DNA of 64,000 nt. Source: Artemisia argyi. Its lineage: Eukaryota > Streptophyta > Magnoliopsida > Asterales > Asteraceae. Positions within the stretch are counted from its first letter, which is position 1; every line of letters starts with the position of its first letter. The notes below the pieces were generated by a model. The model ran no database searches, was not told the origin of the DNA, and saw only the letters and a program-made list of their open reading frames with translations. This document shows, piece by piece, positions 37,253 to 49,360 of this stretch. The position numbers were made by a program, and so were the translations under genes. The DNA is taken from positions 27,853,204 to 27,917,203 of the forward strand of contig CM060685.1 of the NCBI GenBank assembly GCA_030686995.1. The letters run 5' to 3'.

Positions 37253-37684
37253 AGGGTGCGTTTGTTTCATTAAGATGTTTTAGGTCTGAATCTGACTACC
37301 ACATCTTACCAGTAAGAGGTGGCTAGAAAGTCTAAATCTGAACGAAATAATGTTTTTTTGTTTTTGTATAATTATCCGAATGATTTTAAGTGCTCGTTTC
37401 CGCAATTTATTTAAGTAACTTGTGTCAATATGAAACACGACTTTTTATCATAAATATAACATAGTTAATAAACCATCAAATATATTATATTAACACGAGT
37501 CTTCAATCTTTTATCGAGTAAGAGGCAGTAAGACAAGTCTCCCACCTCTTACTGAGTAAGATGTTATATGTCTAACTGGTCTGACTTAAAAGAAAAAAAA
37601 CAAACAAGCAAAATGTCTTCCCACCTCTTACTGGTAAAAGTAAGAGGGGTAGTAAGACCTTTTTTTAAAAAACAAACATACAGT
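37253..37684. mobile_element. Probable hAT-like MITE
   Basis: The ends agggtgcgtttgttt and aaacaaacatacagt are imperfect inverted repeats of the common hAT-like MITE type. The interior has repeated cacctcttact / agtaagaggtgg segments that can fold. No clear 8-bp TSD is visible. It interrupts the spacer of the first segmental unit. Confidence 0.45.
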
Positions 37685-37699
37685 TTTAGTTTGCAAGCA

Positions 37700-38480
37700 G
37701 CATTGTTTAGATTGCAACTGATTTTTAGCACTTTGGCTTGTTGTTTCTGGTCTTCGCTGTAAGTGGGATTGTATTCGATGAAACTAAAAGCCTGTATGAT
37801 AAGAAAAGGTTGTACGATTAGATATGTTCTGCTAAAAAACTCGTTTGCGTAATTACGTTAAAAGAGGGAAAATGAGTAATATATCATGCGAGAATCAGTT
37901 TTGTTGCAACTGGTGTGATACTAATTATTCAGAAGACTGATTATTCAAATTTATAGTTTCAAAATGCATATCAAAACAGCGCTATGATACGACAAGGGTA
38001 CTTTGGGCTCTCGTATTTGTTGGTACATAAGTATCAGATTTGGCTGTTGGTTTTAATATATAAAGTTATCAAAACCTTAACACACCATAAATATAAATCA
38101 TTTTGTTTGTCATTTACATTGACTTTAAGTCATGATAGTATTTTCCAACAGGATTTACATGTACTCTTTGAGTTCTATCCAAATTGTGAAATGTGACTGT
38201 ACATTTTAAGGGAGATAAATAAAGATATAGTCTTAGTTTGGCTTACTTTTGAGTCTTTTTTTATCGGTATTTTTTACGCTTAAGTTACACGACTTTATGT
38301 TATTTTACCCGGGGAGGGAACAAAAATCGTATGGAAACTTAGAATATGGACTTCTAAATGTCATTTTAAAACTTTAGATAGACGAATTTATGTAATTTAC
38401 TACATCAAATTCATGAAGACAGTTATAGTATCTTCATCACGTCAACTTTTTTCAAAATTTATCAGAGAAAAACTACTTAT
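37700..38480 (+). other. Unit spacer, no gene
   Basis: Contains the recurring blocks tttgtttgtcatttacat and gatttacatgtactctttga also seen near 40610, 42440 and 51570. Short open frames here are not conserved between the copies, so I do not call a gene. Confidence 0.5.
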
Positions 38481-38710
38481 TCAAATATCGTAAAGGCAAA
38501 AAAGTCTCTACAAACCTTCTCTTGTAAGTATATATTTTTCTTGTTAATTACTAATCTTATGTAAAAAGGATCTAATCTGTTCTTTACTCTAAAAATTTGC
38601 GGATGTTCAATTCTTTCATGCTCCAAAAATTTGCGGATGTTCAATTCTTTCAGAAGGAGGATTTTTGATTGTAGGCCAACCTGACTTCCCACTCCGTCCT
38701 GGCGTTCCAA
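38477..38710 (-). pseudogene. Unidentified conserved segment of the repeat unit, copy 1
   Basis: The minus strand encodes MERQDGVGSQVGLQ and LEHERIEHPQIFRVKNRLD. A related frame at 49744-49959 reads WNARMEWEVGLAYNQKSFLQ and IEHERLEHLRIFGVKNKLD, and 41030-41200 carries a more decayed version. The shared peptide hints that an ancestral coding sequence was part of the unit, but I do not recognise the family. This copy has an internal direct duplication (aaaatttgcggatgttcaat twice). Confidence 0.35.
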
Positions 38711-39239
38711 CCAGCCAATCCCCTCCCTACTAATCTAATAATGGTCCGCAATGTTAATCTTCTTTTTAGCAGCACTTATGAGACCTACACAATACCAATA
38801 TTGTTAGCTACGTACCAAAGTGCGCAGGTTACTAAATCCCTACAAGTTGAACAATCAACCAATCAATATTATTCAAAAGGGGATTTACTACGTACCTTTT
38901 ACATCATGTATCAGCATATATAGATAGTCTAAAGCATAAACAAAGTCATTATCTTGAACATCATTAATATACTTATTGCATTGCTAGAAAATGAAAAATA
39001 AAAAATAAACATATCTCATTTTACTTGTATAAATATACATTCATAGTAAGCAATTCTTGCCGACACGTATGTGTACAAACTCAAACACGTACACATCGGC
39101 CACAAACACAAACACACACACACTTGCAAACAACATACACACCTTAGCAAACCGCGTCCACTAGTTGCCACACAACCCTTGAAAAGAAACCAACAAAGTC
39201 GTGTCTTCAACACCCGCAAATAGCATAGCTCCATTCGTT

Positions 39240-39495
39240 CCTCATACATGCTCCCGATCACTCGATCAATCTTGAAAAAAAGAGCTTCGAATAATTCCAT
39301 GAGCTGGTAAACCCACAACCAATGTGGCCTTTGATAATATGTATTAGAAAGGCGCATATGTCTCACATAAACTGCATGGGTGCGGATTGAGCACCTTTTT
39401 ATTGCATAACAGCTAGTTGTTGGTGAATGTATGGTGAAACTTGTGGGTGCATGGTAGTCTTGCGATTGTGTCTCCACATTGTTCATGAATCCCAC
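39240..39495 (-). pseudogene. RING-H2 gene relic, copy 2
   Basis: The minus-strand frame has CSIRTHAVYVRHMRLSNTYY, then HWLWVYQLMELFEALFF and KIDRV, clearly homologous to FLWVYQLMELFESLFLTEID in the copy at 58206. Upstream QSQDYHAPTSFTIHSPTT aligns with the sequence downstream of the RING Cys/His residues there. The open frame continues to 39016 as unrelated-looking Cys-rich sequence over a CA-rich stretch. Confidence 0.6.
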
Positions 39496-39541
39496 ATCGC
39501 ATTGTTAAATAAAGTTGCTTTGTGGGAGGTGGTTAGAAATA
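39489..39541 (+). promoter_or_regulatory. snRNA-type promoter module, copy B
   Basis: The USE atcccacatcg is intact at 39489-39499. After 33 nt the TATA position holds ttagaaata, a degraded box. It was probably once like copies A and D but has lost its TATA element. Confidence 0.5.
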
Positions 39542-40201
39542 AGTAGGGAAGGACTCAATTGTATGTAGGCATGTTGAATTCTTTAACCGCAAGGTCGACA
39601 TTGCTTGCAAGCATGTGATATAAGTTTTATAAGCTTGTGACAATGTTACCTCTTGCTTTTATAATATTTGACAAGCTCATAATTATATATAATAAATTCT
39701 TTTTGTCTAGCATTTTTGTAATGCTCGTATTTGACAAGCTCACAAATATTCCACAAAAAGGTGTAAATTGGCGGGAACAACAAGCTCACAAATATTAATT
39801 GCGAGCCTTAAGATTAGATTCAAGAGATCCAATGGACCCATCAAGGACGAGAATGCTCACTTCAATTATAAATTTGGTAGTGAAAAGGAGCGAGACAAAT
39901 TTTATCTAGCCATCTAGAGCGCCTCTCTTTAGCGGTTGTAGGTCGAAACAAACTCGATGTCTATAATTCATATGACAAGAAACGTGGTTTGAGTTACATC
40001 ATCAAAGTATGTGTTTGATTTGCATACGTATACTTTCTAGGACACTCCACCTCACGTTTTAAGTAATTGTATCAAACTCATATTTTGCTAAAAGTGCTTG
40101 TACAATGAAGTGTTCAAATTAATAAATTAAGTGTGCAAATCACCTCCTTTTAGATATATGTGGAAGAGCGAAGTTTTAAGAGAACTAAACCAAACCATCC
40201 A

Positions 40202-40205
<4 letters not shown>

Positions 40206-40243
<38 letters not shown>
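40206..40243 (+). repeat. Poly-T run, ~38 bp
   Basis: Other units have a short T-run at the same place (ccaagttttttggatggtcgg near 35584, ccaagttttatgggtagtcgg near 51508). The long run therefore grew in place rather than arriving with an insertion. Confidence 0.8.
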
Positions 40244-40263
40244 CGGTAGTGGTTGTTAATTTT

Positions 40264-40548
40264 GGGGCAAATGTCTTATAAAGATATCATACTTTCCATA
40301 ATTTTGTTTTTTAGGTATCGAACAATTTTTTTTTTCCGTATATGGGTATTTTTTTTGTGATATTTGTGCCCCTCTCAGCTACTACGAATTTTTATTTCTC
40401 GTAGGTCAAAAATGTCGCAAAGTACATCAAGAAGGACGAATTTGAAAGAAAAGTACTCCGCCTAAAAGGAAAAAATTTTGTTTGATACCAAAAAAAAATA
40501 AATGGTGGCAAATATTATACATTTATAAAATATTTTCCCATAATTTTA
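40264..40548. mobile_element. MULE-like MITE, ~285 bp
   Basis: The ends ggggcaaatgtcttataaa and tttataaaatattttccc are inverted repeats of the same family as the MITE at 31645-31932 (whose end is gggcaaatgatatta). Flanks share taatttt, a probable degraded TSD. The interior is AT-rich and non-coding. A second T-run (40559-40599) follows. Confidence 0.65.
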
Positions 40549-40556
40549 AGCTGTAT

Positions 40557-40558
<2 letters not shown>

Positions 40559-40599
<41 letters not shown>
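40559..40599 (+). repeat. Poly-T run, ~41 bp
   Basis: A pure T-run just before the recurring block gtcatttacatcgaattta. Other units have attttgtttgtcattta here, so this is likely another in-place expansion. Confidence 0.75.
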
Positions 40600-40600
<1 letters not shown>

Positions 40601-41615
40601 TCATTTACATCGAATTTAAGTTGTGAAATTATTCTTCAACACGATTTACATGTACTCTTTGAGTTCAATCCAAATCATGAAATCTGACTATACAGTTGTC
40701 TAAGTTTTGCTTTTTCTTAATTCTTTTTTTATCACAATTTTTTTGGGTACTTTTGATTCGTAACTTAAACGATTGTGATGGTTAGGATAAAGAACATGAT
40801 GAAATATTTTTATAATCTTATTTTAATACGATGGAGATACAGTTGATTGATTGATATGGTTTAAGGAGGTTTTGTTTTGTTTATAAGAAAATGGTATGTA
40901 AACCGAATACGAACTTCTAAATGTCATTTTAAAACTTTGGATAGACAAAATTTATTAAAAACTACTAATGATAAAAAGTTTCTGCTAACCCGTTTATTAA
41001 AAATTTATAAACAAGAACTAATGTGCCTTTTACCTTATAATTTTGAGGATGTTCAAGTCTTTTATCATGGCATGCCACTCCGCTTAGCCGGTCCACCTAA
41101 TCTTCCAAGCTCGAACTCTTGTTCTTGTTCGGAAACCACTTGCGAAAAGGATCGTGAGTGTAGACCAACCCGGCTTCCACTTCCGTCCCAACCAGCCAAT
41201 TTAACTAATTGGTGGCTCATCTCTAATGTTAAATCTTATTTTTAACAACACTTATAACACCTACACAATACCAAGATCAGTAGCTATGAAGCAACAAAAA
41301 ATAGTCGTATATTCTCAATTATCATCATGTATCAGCATCAATCCCATCGTTAGTCTAAAACATAATCAAATCGCTAAGTTGAACATCATAAATAAACACA
41401 CATAAATGTAAAAATAAAACTTCATATTAATCAATTCTCACCAACACATGCAAAACTTAAACACACCTTACCTTATCTACCGCGACCACCCGTTGCCACA
41501 CAAACCTTGAAAAGAAAACCCATGAAGTCACACCTTCGACACCTCTCCACGACCAACATAACTCATAACTCTAAGTTTTCAACAATTCGATAATCCACTC
41601 CTCATACATGATCAC

Positions 41616-41624
41616 TCACTTTTG

Positions 41625-41664
<40 letters not shown>

Positions 41665-41816
41665 TCAAGTAACTCTATGAGTTGGTAAACCCACAACCAA
41701 CAAGTCCTTTGATATGCATTAGACAAAGCATATATGTCTAACTTAAAGGTGCATATTGAACACCTTTCATTGCATAACAGCCAATATAACATCATAACAT
41801 ACTTTTGGCATCCCAT
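41616..41816 (-). pseudogene. RING-H2 gene relic, copy 3, with poly-A expansion
   Basis: The frame has LCNERCSICTFKLDIYALSN and WLWVYQLIELLEAFF, homologous to the other relics. The A-run at 41625-41661 sits where other copies have gaaaaaagagcttcg, so a 6-A stretch has grown to about 37 A. On the minus strand this gives a run of Phe codons. Confidence 0.6.
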
Positions 41817-41861
41817 ATCGCATTGTGAAGGAAAGTAGCTTGTGAGAGGTGGTTATAAATA
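41810..41861 (+). promoter_or_regulatory. snRNA-type promoter module, copy C
   Basis: atcccatatcg (one mismatch to the USE) at 41810-41820 and tataaata at 41854-41861, again separated by 33 nt. Confidence 0.55.
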
Positions 41862-43810
41862 AGGAGGGAAGGATACACTTTGAAGTAGGTATGTTAGATT
41901 CCTTAAAAGCCGGTGGCCAAAATTTCACGCTTGCAAGCTTAAGATTTGAGTTTTTTAGGTTTGCAAGGTGGAGTTTTGTTCGTTGGTTTTTATATTATTT
42001 GACAAGCTTACAATTTTATATATAAAGTTTTCAAAATCTTATTACACCATAAATTTTGACCTTGCTGTTATAACATTTGACTAGCTCACAATATTAAACG
42101 CACACCGGTTGTAAGAAGAGATTGGATTTGAGGTCCAATCCATCCATTGAGGACCAGGATGTTTACTTCTATTGTAAATCCAGGAGTTGACAGATTTTGT
42201 AATGGTTGTGGCATGTACGTGGGTTGAAACAAGATCGATATCTATAAATTCAAATGACCGGAAACGTGGTTTGAGTTACCTCATCAAAGTATGTATTGAT
42301 TTACCAAACTCGTGCTTTGCTATATCTACTTGTATACTGAAATATGCAAACCAATAAGTAAATTGTGAAAATCATTTTAAATATAAGTAAATTTTGTTAA
42401 GTTCAAGTTGCATTGTCAATGTTATTTCATTTTGTTTGTCATATACATTAACTTTAAGCCGTGATAGTATTTTTCAACGCGATTTACATGTACTCCTTGA
42501 GTTCAATACAAATTATGAAACCTGATTGTACATGGTTGACTTTAAAGGTTGGATAAATAAGGACGGGCCCTTAGTTTGGCTTTCTTTTGAGTCTTTTTTA
42601 TTGGTAGTTTTTGCGTAACTTACATGACTTTATGTTGGTTAGGATAAACTATCTACTATCTATATAAAACAAGGTTTTCTTAACTAATCTCCTCTCCAAA
42701 ATTCTTCTAAACCTGCCACGTGGCATTTAGCCCTATCCAACGGTCCAGGTTAATTTCAATAGTCAACAAGTCAATGGAAGCAAAAATTGGGTGGAATACC
42801 TGTTACCCTTTTCATTTGTTACAACTCCTTAAAAAAACACACATACATTTTCTCTCTGGATCCACTTTTCAACCCTAACAACACACGAATCAATCCCTGA
42901 AAAAACCCTAAACAATAATCCTCAATTCAAGATCAGATACATAAACAATTAATTGAATCCTTACTGATTATCAAACAAAATCAAAAACCATAATCTAAAA
43001 TCTCCAATTCAATGAATCAAAAAACCAAACACAATCGGGAAAAAACCCTAATCGAAATATACTCATCCGATCCACTCCTGTCAATTGATTCTGGGAAAAA
43101 ACACAAGAAACAATTCCTGTCACCAGTTCACTATTTTCTGGCCAACATGAGTGGTGATAATGTTAAGTGTGTATGATTACAGGTTATTCATCTTATTTTG
43201 ATACAATTTTTTGTGTCAATTACATTTTTTTTAATCTTTTGATGATTTTAATTTTCATGTTCTTTTATTATAATTCTTTTTAATCCTTTTGTACCAAGCT
43301 GGTTATGCTAATGTTCATGTTTGTTAATTATTATGATTTTTGTTTAACATGGTATCTGTTATCAATTTTACATTTTTACATTTTCGTGTTTGTTGTTGTT
43401 GATGATGGTTTTCCCGTCAATAATTTAAAACTGAATCACTTCAAAATCGGATATCAATTAATAACCATATTTGATTTTTAAAATTGTATACTTTCAAAAA
43501 AAATTAAAAAAATGATAATCCATGAATTTTGTAACAAAAAACCCGAAGTTTTAAAAGGTTACCGAAATTAAAGCTTTTTTTTTGGAAACTGAAATATCAT
43601 TTCCTAAATGATAGTCTGATATTAACCGAATTAGTGATGGTGGCCATTTATCATCAAGTTCTTCAAAAACTAAAAAGAAATCATGGAAATGCAATAATCA
43701 TGAAATATTTTTGTTTTATGGTAGTTTTACGCTATAAATAATACAGAAAACTCAATGTTTTGGTAACATTTGATTCTTTTATAATATTAATGGATTTAGC
43801 AATATGGACA

Positions 43811-43902
43811 GGTTCTCAAAAGCAAAAACCAATGGCTTTCACGCTTGGTAGATGCGATGATGAAAACGAATGGATCAAAGATGTCCTAAAGTTTGTGTTC
43901 AG
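43811..43902 (+). pseudogene. Captured exon-like piece, unidentified
   Basis: The plus strand encodes GSQKQKPMAFTLGRCDDENE followed by WIKDVLKFVF, ending at an ag|gtata donor. Its clean frame and splice sites look like a genuine exon. I do not recognise the source gene. Confidence 0.4.
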
Positions 43903-44198
43903 GTATATTCATCTCTGTTATAATAAGCTACTATTTCAAATGTAAAACTAATATTGCACGTCTAAACCTTTAGGCACTGCAAAGAGAAAATAGTCCCATA
44001 TTTTACTACTTGGTTTTTGCAACTTTGATAGTTAAACACTATCTGATATTTATTCCATATCAGATTTTGATTCGTCAAATATCAGTGACATACAAAACAT
44101 GCATCCAAGCACCCTTTAATTTGGTTTTTATTTTCCGAGCACACAGTAACATGTTTTTGCACAATATAGATGTGTGATTTTGGTCTCCTGTGTTGCAG

Positions 44199-44440
44199 GG
44201 TATAAAGCCCGTTGGTATCTCAAAAGTCAAAGACACATAAGTCAGTGAGTTCATAGAGAAGTGCTTGGTCCTTGTGTCTCAAAGATTGCCTGCAAAAGAG
44301 CTCCCAAAAGATCCAGTTCTTGCTTTATATATAGTATAAAGGAGCGTGTACATGAGCCTATTAACCTTAACTTGGTGAATCTGTCATTGCCAAACTCATA
44401 TCTCATGGACATAGACCGTAATGACAAGATGTCCTCTGGT
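44199..44440 (+). pseudogene. Captured WNK-type protein kinase exon, broken
   Basis: After a good acceptor (ttgcag) the frame reads GIKPVGISKVKDT, a stop, then VSEFIEKCLVLVSQRLPAKE and LPKDPVL. This matches the end of the kinase domain in plant WNK kinases (GIKP.SLSKVKDPEV..FIEKCL...QRLSAKELL.DPFL). A shifted frame then gives LVNLSLPNSYLMDIDRND, similar to sequence following the WNK kinase domain. The stop and frameshift show it is not functional. WNK kinases are Ser/Thr kinases lacking the usual subdomain II lysine; that region is not present here. Confidence 0.75.
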
Positions 44441-44529
44441 CATCGGTGGAGAGCAACACTAACAGCCCAATTTAGTCGTCTGGTATGTCCCTTTTGTTTG
44501 CTTAATGCCAATTTGAAATGGTTTTTTAA

Positions 44530-44860
44530 CCCTTTAATCACTTTCATTATATCACAGCTGCAACAGTGCCAGCACGAAAGAGAGTGCAACTCGAGTATCG
44601 GGCAACTGCAAGAAGATAAAATAGCCCATCTCAAGAACTTGATGAAAGGTGTGTAGCACAATGTGTCCCATTTTTTCATAAAACAAATATGTCCTGTTAT
44701 GCCTGGAGTACATTTTAAGTTTCAGATTGTCAATGGACACAGGTTCATAAATGCTGGATACTATGGTGTGAGTGCCCACCCTAATCAAGTAGCTTGTGCT
44801 TCTGCATCCAAATACCCTAATTCAGGTGACATATCTTTCTTTCCATTAGTTTTTTAGTAT
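44530..44860 (+). pseudogene. Further captured exon-like sequence, unidentified
   Basis: One open piece encodes QLQQCQHERECNSSIGQLQE followed by DKIAHLKNLM, ending at a stop (44656). Another (44663-44857) encodes IVNGHRFINAGYYGVSAHPN. I recognise neither, and both may be chance frames. Confidence 0.25.
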
Positions 44861-45334
44861 TTTTTAGCTCGATCGACTCAATATTGTCAATTAAGAAGGT
44901 TAATAAAATCAGGGTTGTACGCAATCATATATATAGTTGTTTAAACATTTAGAACTTTGAAGAGAGGGTTTTATTCATTTGGTTATTAATAAATAATGCA
45001 ATCTGATGTGGAGGTTAATTCACTATTTAGAACATACGCTAGGTTACGTCGCTTGAGTAATTAATTATATAATTTGCTAAAGATATACAATAGACAAGTT
45101 TTATCATGAAGTTGGAGATAATTTGCTAATTTTACATCTACCTTAAAATGGTAGTTGTCGACTTGACGATCTGATCATTGCATATTTGAAAGCCGAAAAG
45201 AGTGTTTGGATCAGGAAAAGTGCTTATTTGTATCATCTTTACTGTTTAGTTAACATCATATCTAAACAGAAGCTTCTCTTAATATATTTTTGCATGAGTT
45301 ATCTCAGTTGCAATTGCACCATCAAAACACTACA

Positions 45335-45492
45335 CTCTGTACCAAACAGCCCTGTTGCAGCTCTAAACTCGGTACCAAACAGTCCTTGCTGCAACACTAA
45401 ACTCAATACCAAACAGTCCTTGCTGCGGCACTAAACTTAGTACCAAACAGCCCTTGATGAGTCAGCACTAAACTTAGTACCAAACACGCTTA
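45335..45492 (+). repeat. Short minisatellite, ~37-bp unit, 4 copies
   Basis: Repeats of (c)actaaactcagtaccaaac followed by agtccttgctg occur four times with variation (taccaaacagcc, taccaaacagtcc, taccaaacagtcc, taccaaacagccc, taccaaacacg). It lies inside the Helitron. Confidence 0.8.
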
Positions 45493-45499
45493 AAATCTA

Positions 45500-47410
45500 T
45501 TGTTATTAAGATAAAAGTTGTCAAATTTATGTATAAATTATGAAACATGTTGATATGGTTAATTTTTCGCTTCTTCTTACCGTTGGGAAACAATTGCTAC
45601 TAATTTAGATGAGTTTCAAGATGTTTCTGTAAGTGCTATAAATTTATTTCTAACACCTGAAATACGTACATTATAAAAATTGTTGAAACAAAAACCTGAA
45701 ATACTAAAATAAAATATTATTTGACCATTTTTTTGTGTGATCTTCAGGAGAAGCTATTTTCAAGCATAAACAAAAAAGAAGGTCCACTTAGAGAAGAAAC
45801 TAAAAATTGACTTGCTTATGGAGATTGAGAAGGTTCAAAAGGTAATTGACTTGCATACTTGCTATACTCATAAGAACGCATTATCTTAGTGGTTTTTAGT
45901 TGCCTGTCATCAAAGTGACTGGAACAAATAAGGCTCATTTGCATACATTAACATTGTGGCTTTTCGTTTGTCGATTTTTAATCATACTATTGTTGTACAT
46001 GCCATTGAGCAACTAATTAGAAGATTGTCTTGGAGGGTGTAGGGTTGCTTATTTTTAGGTTGTGTGTATGGCTTAGTAGCAAGTGTGCATTTCATTTTAT
46101 AAATGAATGCATTTTTGGAGTGTTTGCATTGGCAAGTGCTTCTTGCTTTATTTGCTCAGATTTTGAGGAAATATGCACAAGGGGAGGTGCTTATTTCACT
46201 CACATGTAATCAGATAAGCAAAGAAGGTTTGGTACCAAATTTGCTTTAGGTCTTGAATTAGTTTGGAGTTATATATGTGTCATTATTCATTAGGTAACAG
46301 TTTGGTCCATGCCAGCTAATGATTATAAATCAATCAATTTGTTTTGTCGTTACGCACTAAACTTGATTTTTTTCATCCATAATTTTCGTATGTAGACATG
46401 TATATGCACATAGGGAAAATAATTTTTTTAATTATGTTTGATGAGATGGTCGTCTTGCATCAGTTCCTATAGTTGCATACCAAAAAATAGTCGGTCTTAA
46501 ATAATTAAATAAAGTTGTTTCGAATTTTCAAACATCTTAAAAAAAAAACTCTTATTAAAATACAGATAAGATATTTCAATATGAAATCCCAAACACCCCT
46601 AAGTTATGAATATGTGCAAACAGGTTGTGCACAGCAGTAGGTGTACTACTTCTTGAGTTAATGAAAATAATTAAAACCGTTACTATTTTGATTATTGCTA
46701 ATTGAAACTAATATGCAGGATATTGTGTTGGGTGTGCTTGGTGATTATATCGATTATGAAGTATCATGCTTCTTAACGTGGTAAGTTCTATACTCTAATA
46801 CTCAAGTTATTATTTTTTTTACTAGGAACTAACGGCGGCAAACCTTTCACAAATGATACAGAATAAAACTGAATGCGTTCGTAACACTTTGAATACGGGT
46901 TGTGTATTTGTTCATCCAAAGATGATGATTGATAATATTCAGGTAGCAATATTCCATTTAATGTTAAATTGTTAATCATGATTTTGATACATATCATTTG
47001 CTTTTGATTTGATTCAATTTGATCCATTATACATATCATTTTGATCCATTGTATATTAAATTTGATCCTCACAATTAAAGTAGCAGATGTTAATGTTAGT
47101 GTTAATGATATTTTTAGATTAAATCTCATGGTAAGACTATCAAAAATATATTGTCAACTTTTATTGTAGGTAAGGTTTTAAAAAAAATCCCCAAAAATCA
47201 CCCCTAAATAAATATACTACAACAAATTTCCATGATTTGTGCGGATAATTATGATTTAAATTAATCCGTTAGACTTTCATATTCATAGTTGTCTAAACGA
47301 TTAATTATATTGTCAATATATTGTCAATTGTAACGCTTTCAAAAAATCTCATTTTGAATTTGAAGTAGGTTGCATACTGAAATCTTAGCTGAACTCTTAC
47401 ATATTGAATT
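45500..47410 (+). other. Helitron interior with weak exon-like pieces
   Basis: Open pieces next to splice-like sites include EKLFSSINKKEGPLREETKN (about 45748-45810), QDIVLGVLGDYIDYEVSCFL (46718-46780) and ELTAANLSQMIQNKTECVRN (from about 46827). None has a recognisable domain. Their scattered, short and frame-inconsistent nature fits decayed captured exons. Confidence 0.3.
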
Positions 47411-47418
47411 TTATATAG

Positions 47419-47545
47419 TCTGGTGGAGTGTACGGAAATCCTACATACAAGAGGGGAAAATGTGGCGAGTTCTTAAACAGTTTCAGCCACACAAGCTCCG
47501 AGACTTGCACCATGTACTGCAAATTGGAATCCTCCAACTTACAGG
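47419..47545 (+). pseudogene. Captured exon, possibly from a GH127-like (DUF1680) gene
   Basis: A clean exon between a tatatag acceptor and an ag|gttag donor encodes SGGVYGNPTYKRGKCGEF and HTSSETCTMYCKLESSNLQ. The GG...GEF...SETCTMY..L pattern loosely resembles the conserved GEFW...ESCTTYNMLK region of plant GH127 beta-L-arabinofuranosidase-like proteins. The match is partial, so the assignment is a guess. Confidence 0.25.
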
Positions 47546-48779
47546 TTAGTCATGTTAGAACCACATTATTAATATAATTGGTAAGTAAATTTCAGATATG
47601 CTAATTGGTATACTATTATGCATCATGCATTTACATTCTATGTGGTTTGTAGTGGTAAAAACCTCCTCACTCCGGTAGAGTACTCATGTCATCCATGTAT
47701 AGCCTTCTTGCATTGTTTAAGGCAATGATTTAGTAAACTTTACACAAGTTACTGTCATATTGGGTTGTTTCTCTGTATCCTTGCCTTTCATATTCAAAAA
47801 ATTCATGATTGCTATACTATCTTCACTTTATTTGTAATCCACTTGATCACCAATAAAATGAGACAAAGAATGCATATTAAGTATAAACGGTAAGTTTCAT
47901 CATTTGATATTTTCATTTATAGGTTTACATTATTTGAATGTTTAACCATTGATTTATATTGTTTGCGTCTTATTCCTTAACCGGTTCCTAAATTACTTAG
48001 TGGCTACAACTTTAGCTGCAACTAACTGAGCCAGAAGTGGGAATCTAAATGCCAGGTGCGTAAGCTATCTTTCTCCTCAAGTACAACGTTTGAGACATTC
48101 GAACAGATAACATAATGCAATATAATCTTTGGAGCTGTAAATGGAGGCGATTTTTTAGCACGCAAATGTCTTAAAACAGTTTGTTATGTTCCATCATTAA
48201 CAAGCATCCATTCGCATATGACTTTCCAATATCAACACTAGGGCCTTCAGGACCCAAAGAACAACCGTTACCTAACGTTACTGCAACTTGAATTAGCCTT
48301 CATTGTTGGAAAGAAACCTGAAAGGAAAGTCCATCCATGTCCAAGAGTTGACTGCCTACTGTCTTTATCATGATATAAAAGGTAAAATCTTATTTTTTAT
48401 GATTTGAATATTGCCGTAGATTACAAATAACACCACATGTTTGATAGAAATTCCAAACAAAAGAATGCCATAAAAGGATTTGGAAAATATCAACCTTCCA
48501 GTAAAAACAATTTGCAATCAAAAGTTGCATCATTCACTAATTTTTCCGTAGCGTGTGTTTAGGCACCCTTTCTTTGTTAATGAATGATCATAATACACCT
48601 TTCATTTGATTAGTTATTGATTAGTCTTTATGATGCTAGCTTTATAATTCCTACGTAAACAAACTTTTAGTCTATCATATTTGACACAATAGTTTTCATT
48701 AAAAGTACTAAACTTTTGACCATCCACCTGACATGCCCATTTTCACTTATACATTTGCTTTACATGTGCAAAGTTTATT

Positions 48780-48951
48780 AATTCATTTATATCAGAACCT
48801 CTTTACATTTGCTTTACATGTGCAAACTTTTAATTGTTGTATTTTCCATCGGCCGGGCCTTGATGAACTAATCAATGAGTTCGGTGAAGAAGGATACAAC
48901 ATAGCATATGATTTGTTGGTTCGTCTCAACGTTAGTTGCAATGAAGAATAA
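48780..48951 (+). pseudogene. Captured C-terminal exon-like piece, unidentified
   Basis: The frame reads GLDELINEFGEEGYNIAYDL followed by LVRLNVSCNEE and a stop at 48951. The piece is preceded by ccatcggccgggcct, identical to the 3' half of the Helitron's terminal hairpin (49584-49598). The family is not recognised. Confidence 0.35.
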
Positions 48952-49102
48952 GTTTCCTTATGTTTGATGTTGCTTGCATTGTTACTATCAAAAGTTTGGT
49001 TCTCTTTCGTACGTTTTAAGTATTCTCTATTATAAACGTCTTTTAATAATTTGGCTTTTTTCATTTTTGCAAGCCATGGTTGATATTTTGTTAACGTTAC
49101 TA

Positions 49103-49360
49103 CTCCCTCCGTCCCAAAATTATTGTCCAGTTTGAATTTTCAAAGTCAAACTGGTTCAACTTTGACCATAAATATAATTTTTTTTTATTATATAATACTT
49201 GATGAAAAATTATACCATTGAAAAGTACACTTAAAACCCAATCCATTTATATATATATTTATCAAATATTATATAACACCCACAAAAATATTTAAGGTCA
49301 AAGTTAAAGATGAAAAACTAAAAAAGTCAATAGTGGACAATAAATTTGGGACGGAGGGAG
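49103..49360. mobile_element. Stowaway (Tc1/mariner-type) MITE, 258 bp, TSD TA
   Basis: The terminal inverted repeats are ctccctccgtcccaaaatta and its partner ending gggacggagggag, flanked by TA on both sides (49101-49102, 49361-49362). The subterminal ttgtccagtttga pairs with the internal side of the other end (gtggacaa). It is non-coding. It sits inside the Helitron, so it inserted after or within the captured material. Confidence 0.97.

Noticed and set aside
43760..48951. One continuous multi-exon gene inside 42.6-49.6 kb
   Set aside because: The exon-like pieces have unrelated sequence and inconsistent frames, and the block is bounded by Helitron ends with empty sister sites.
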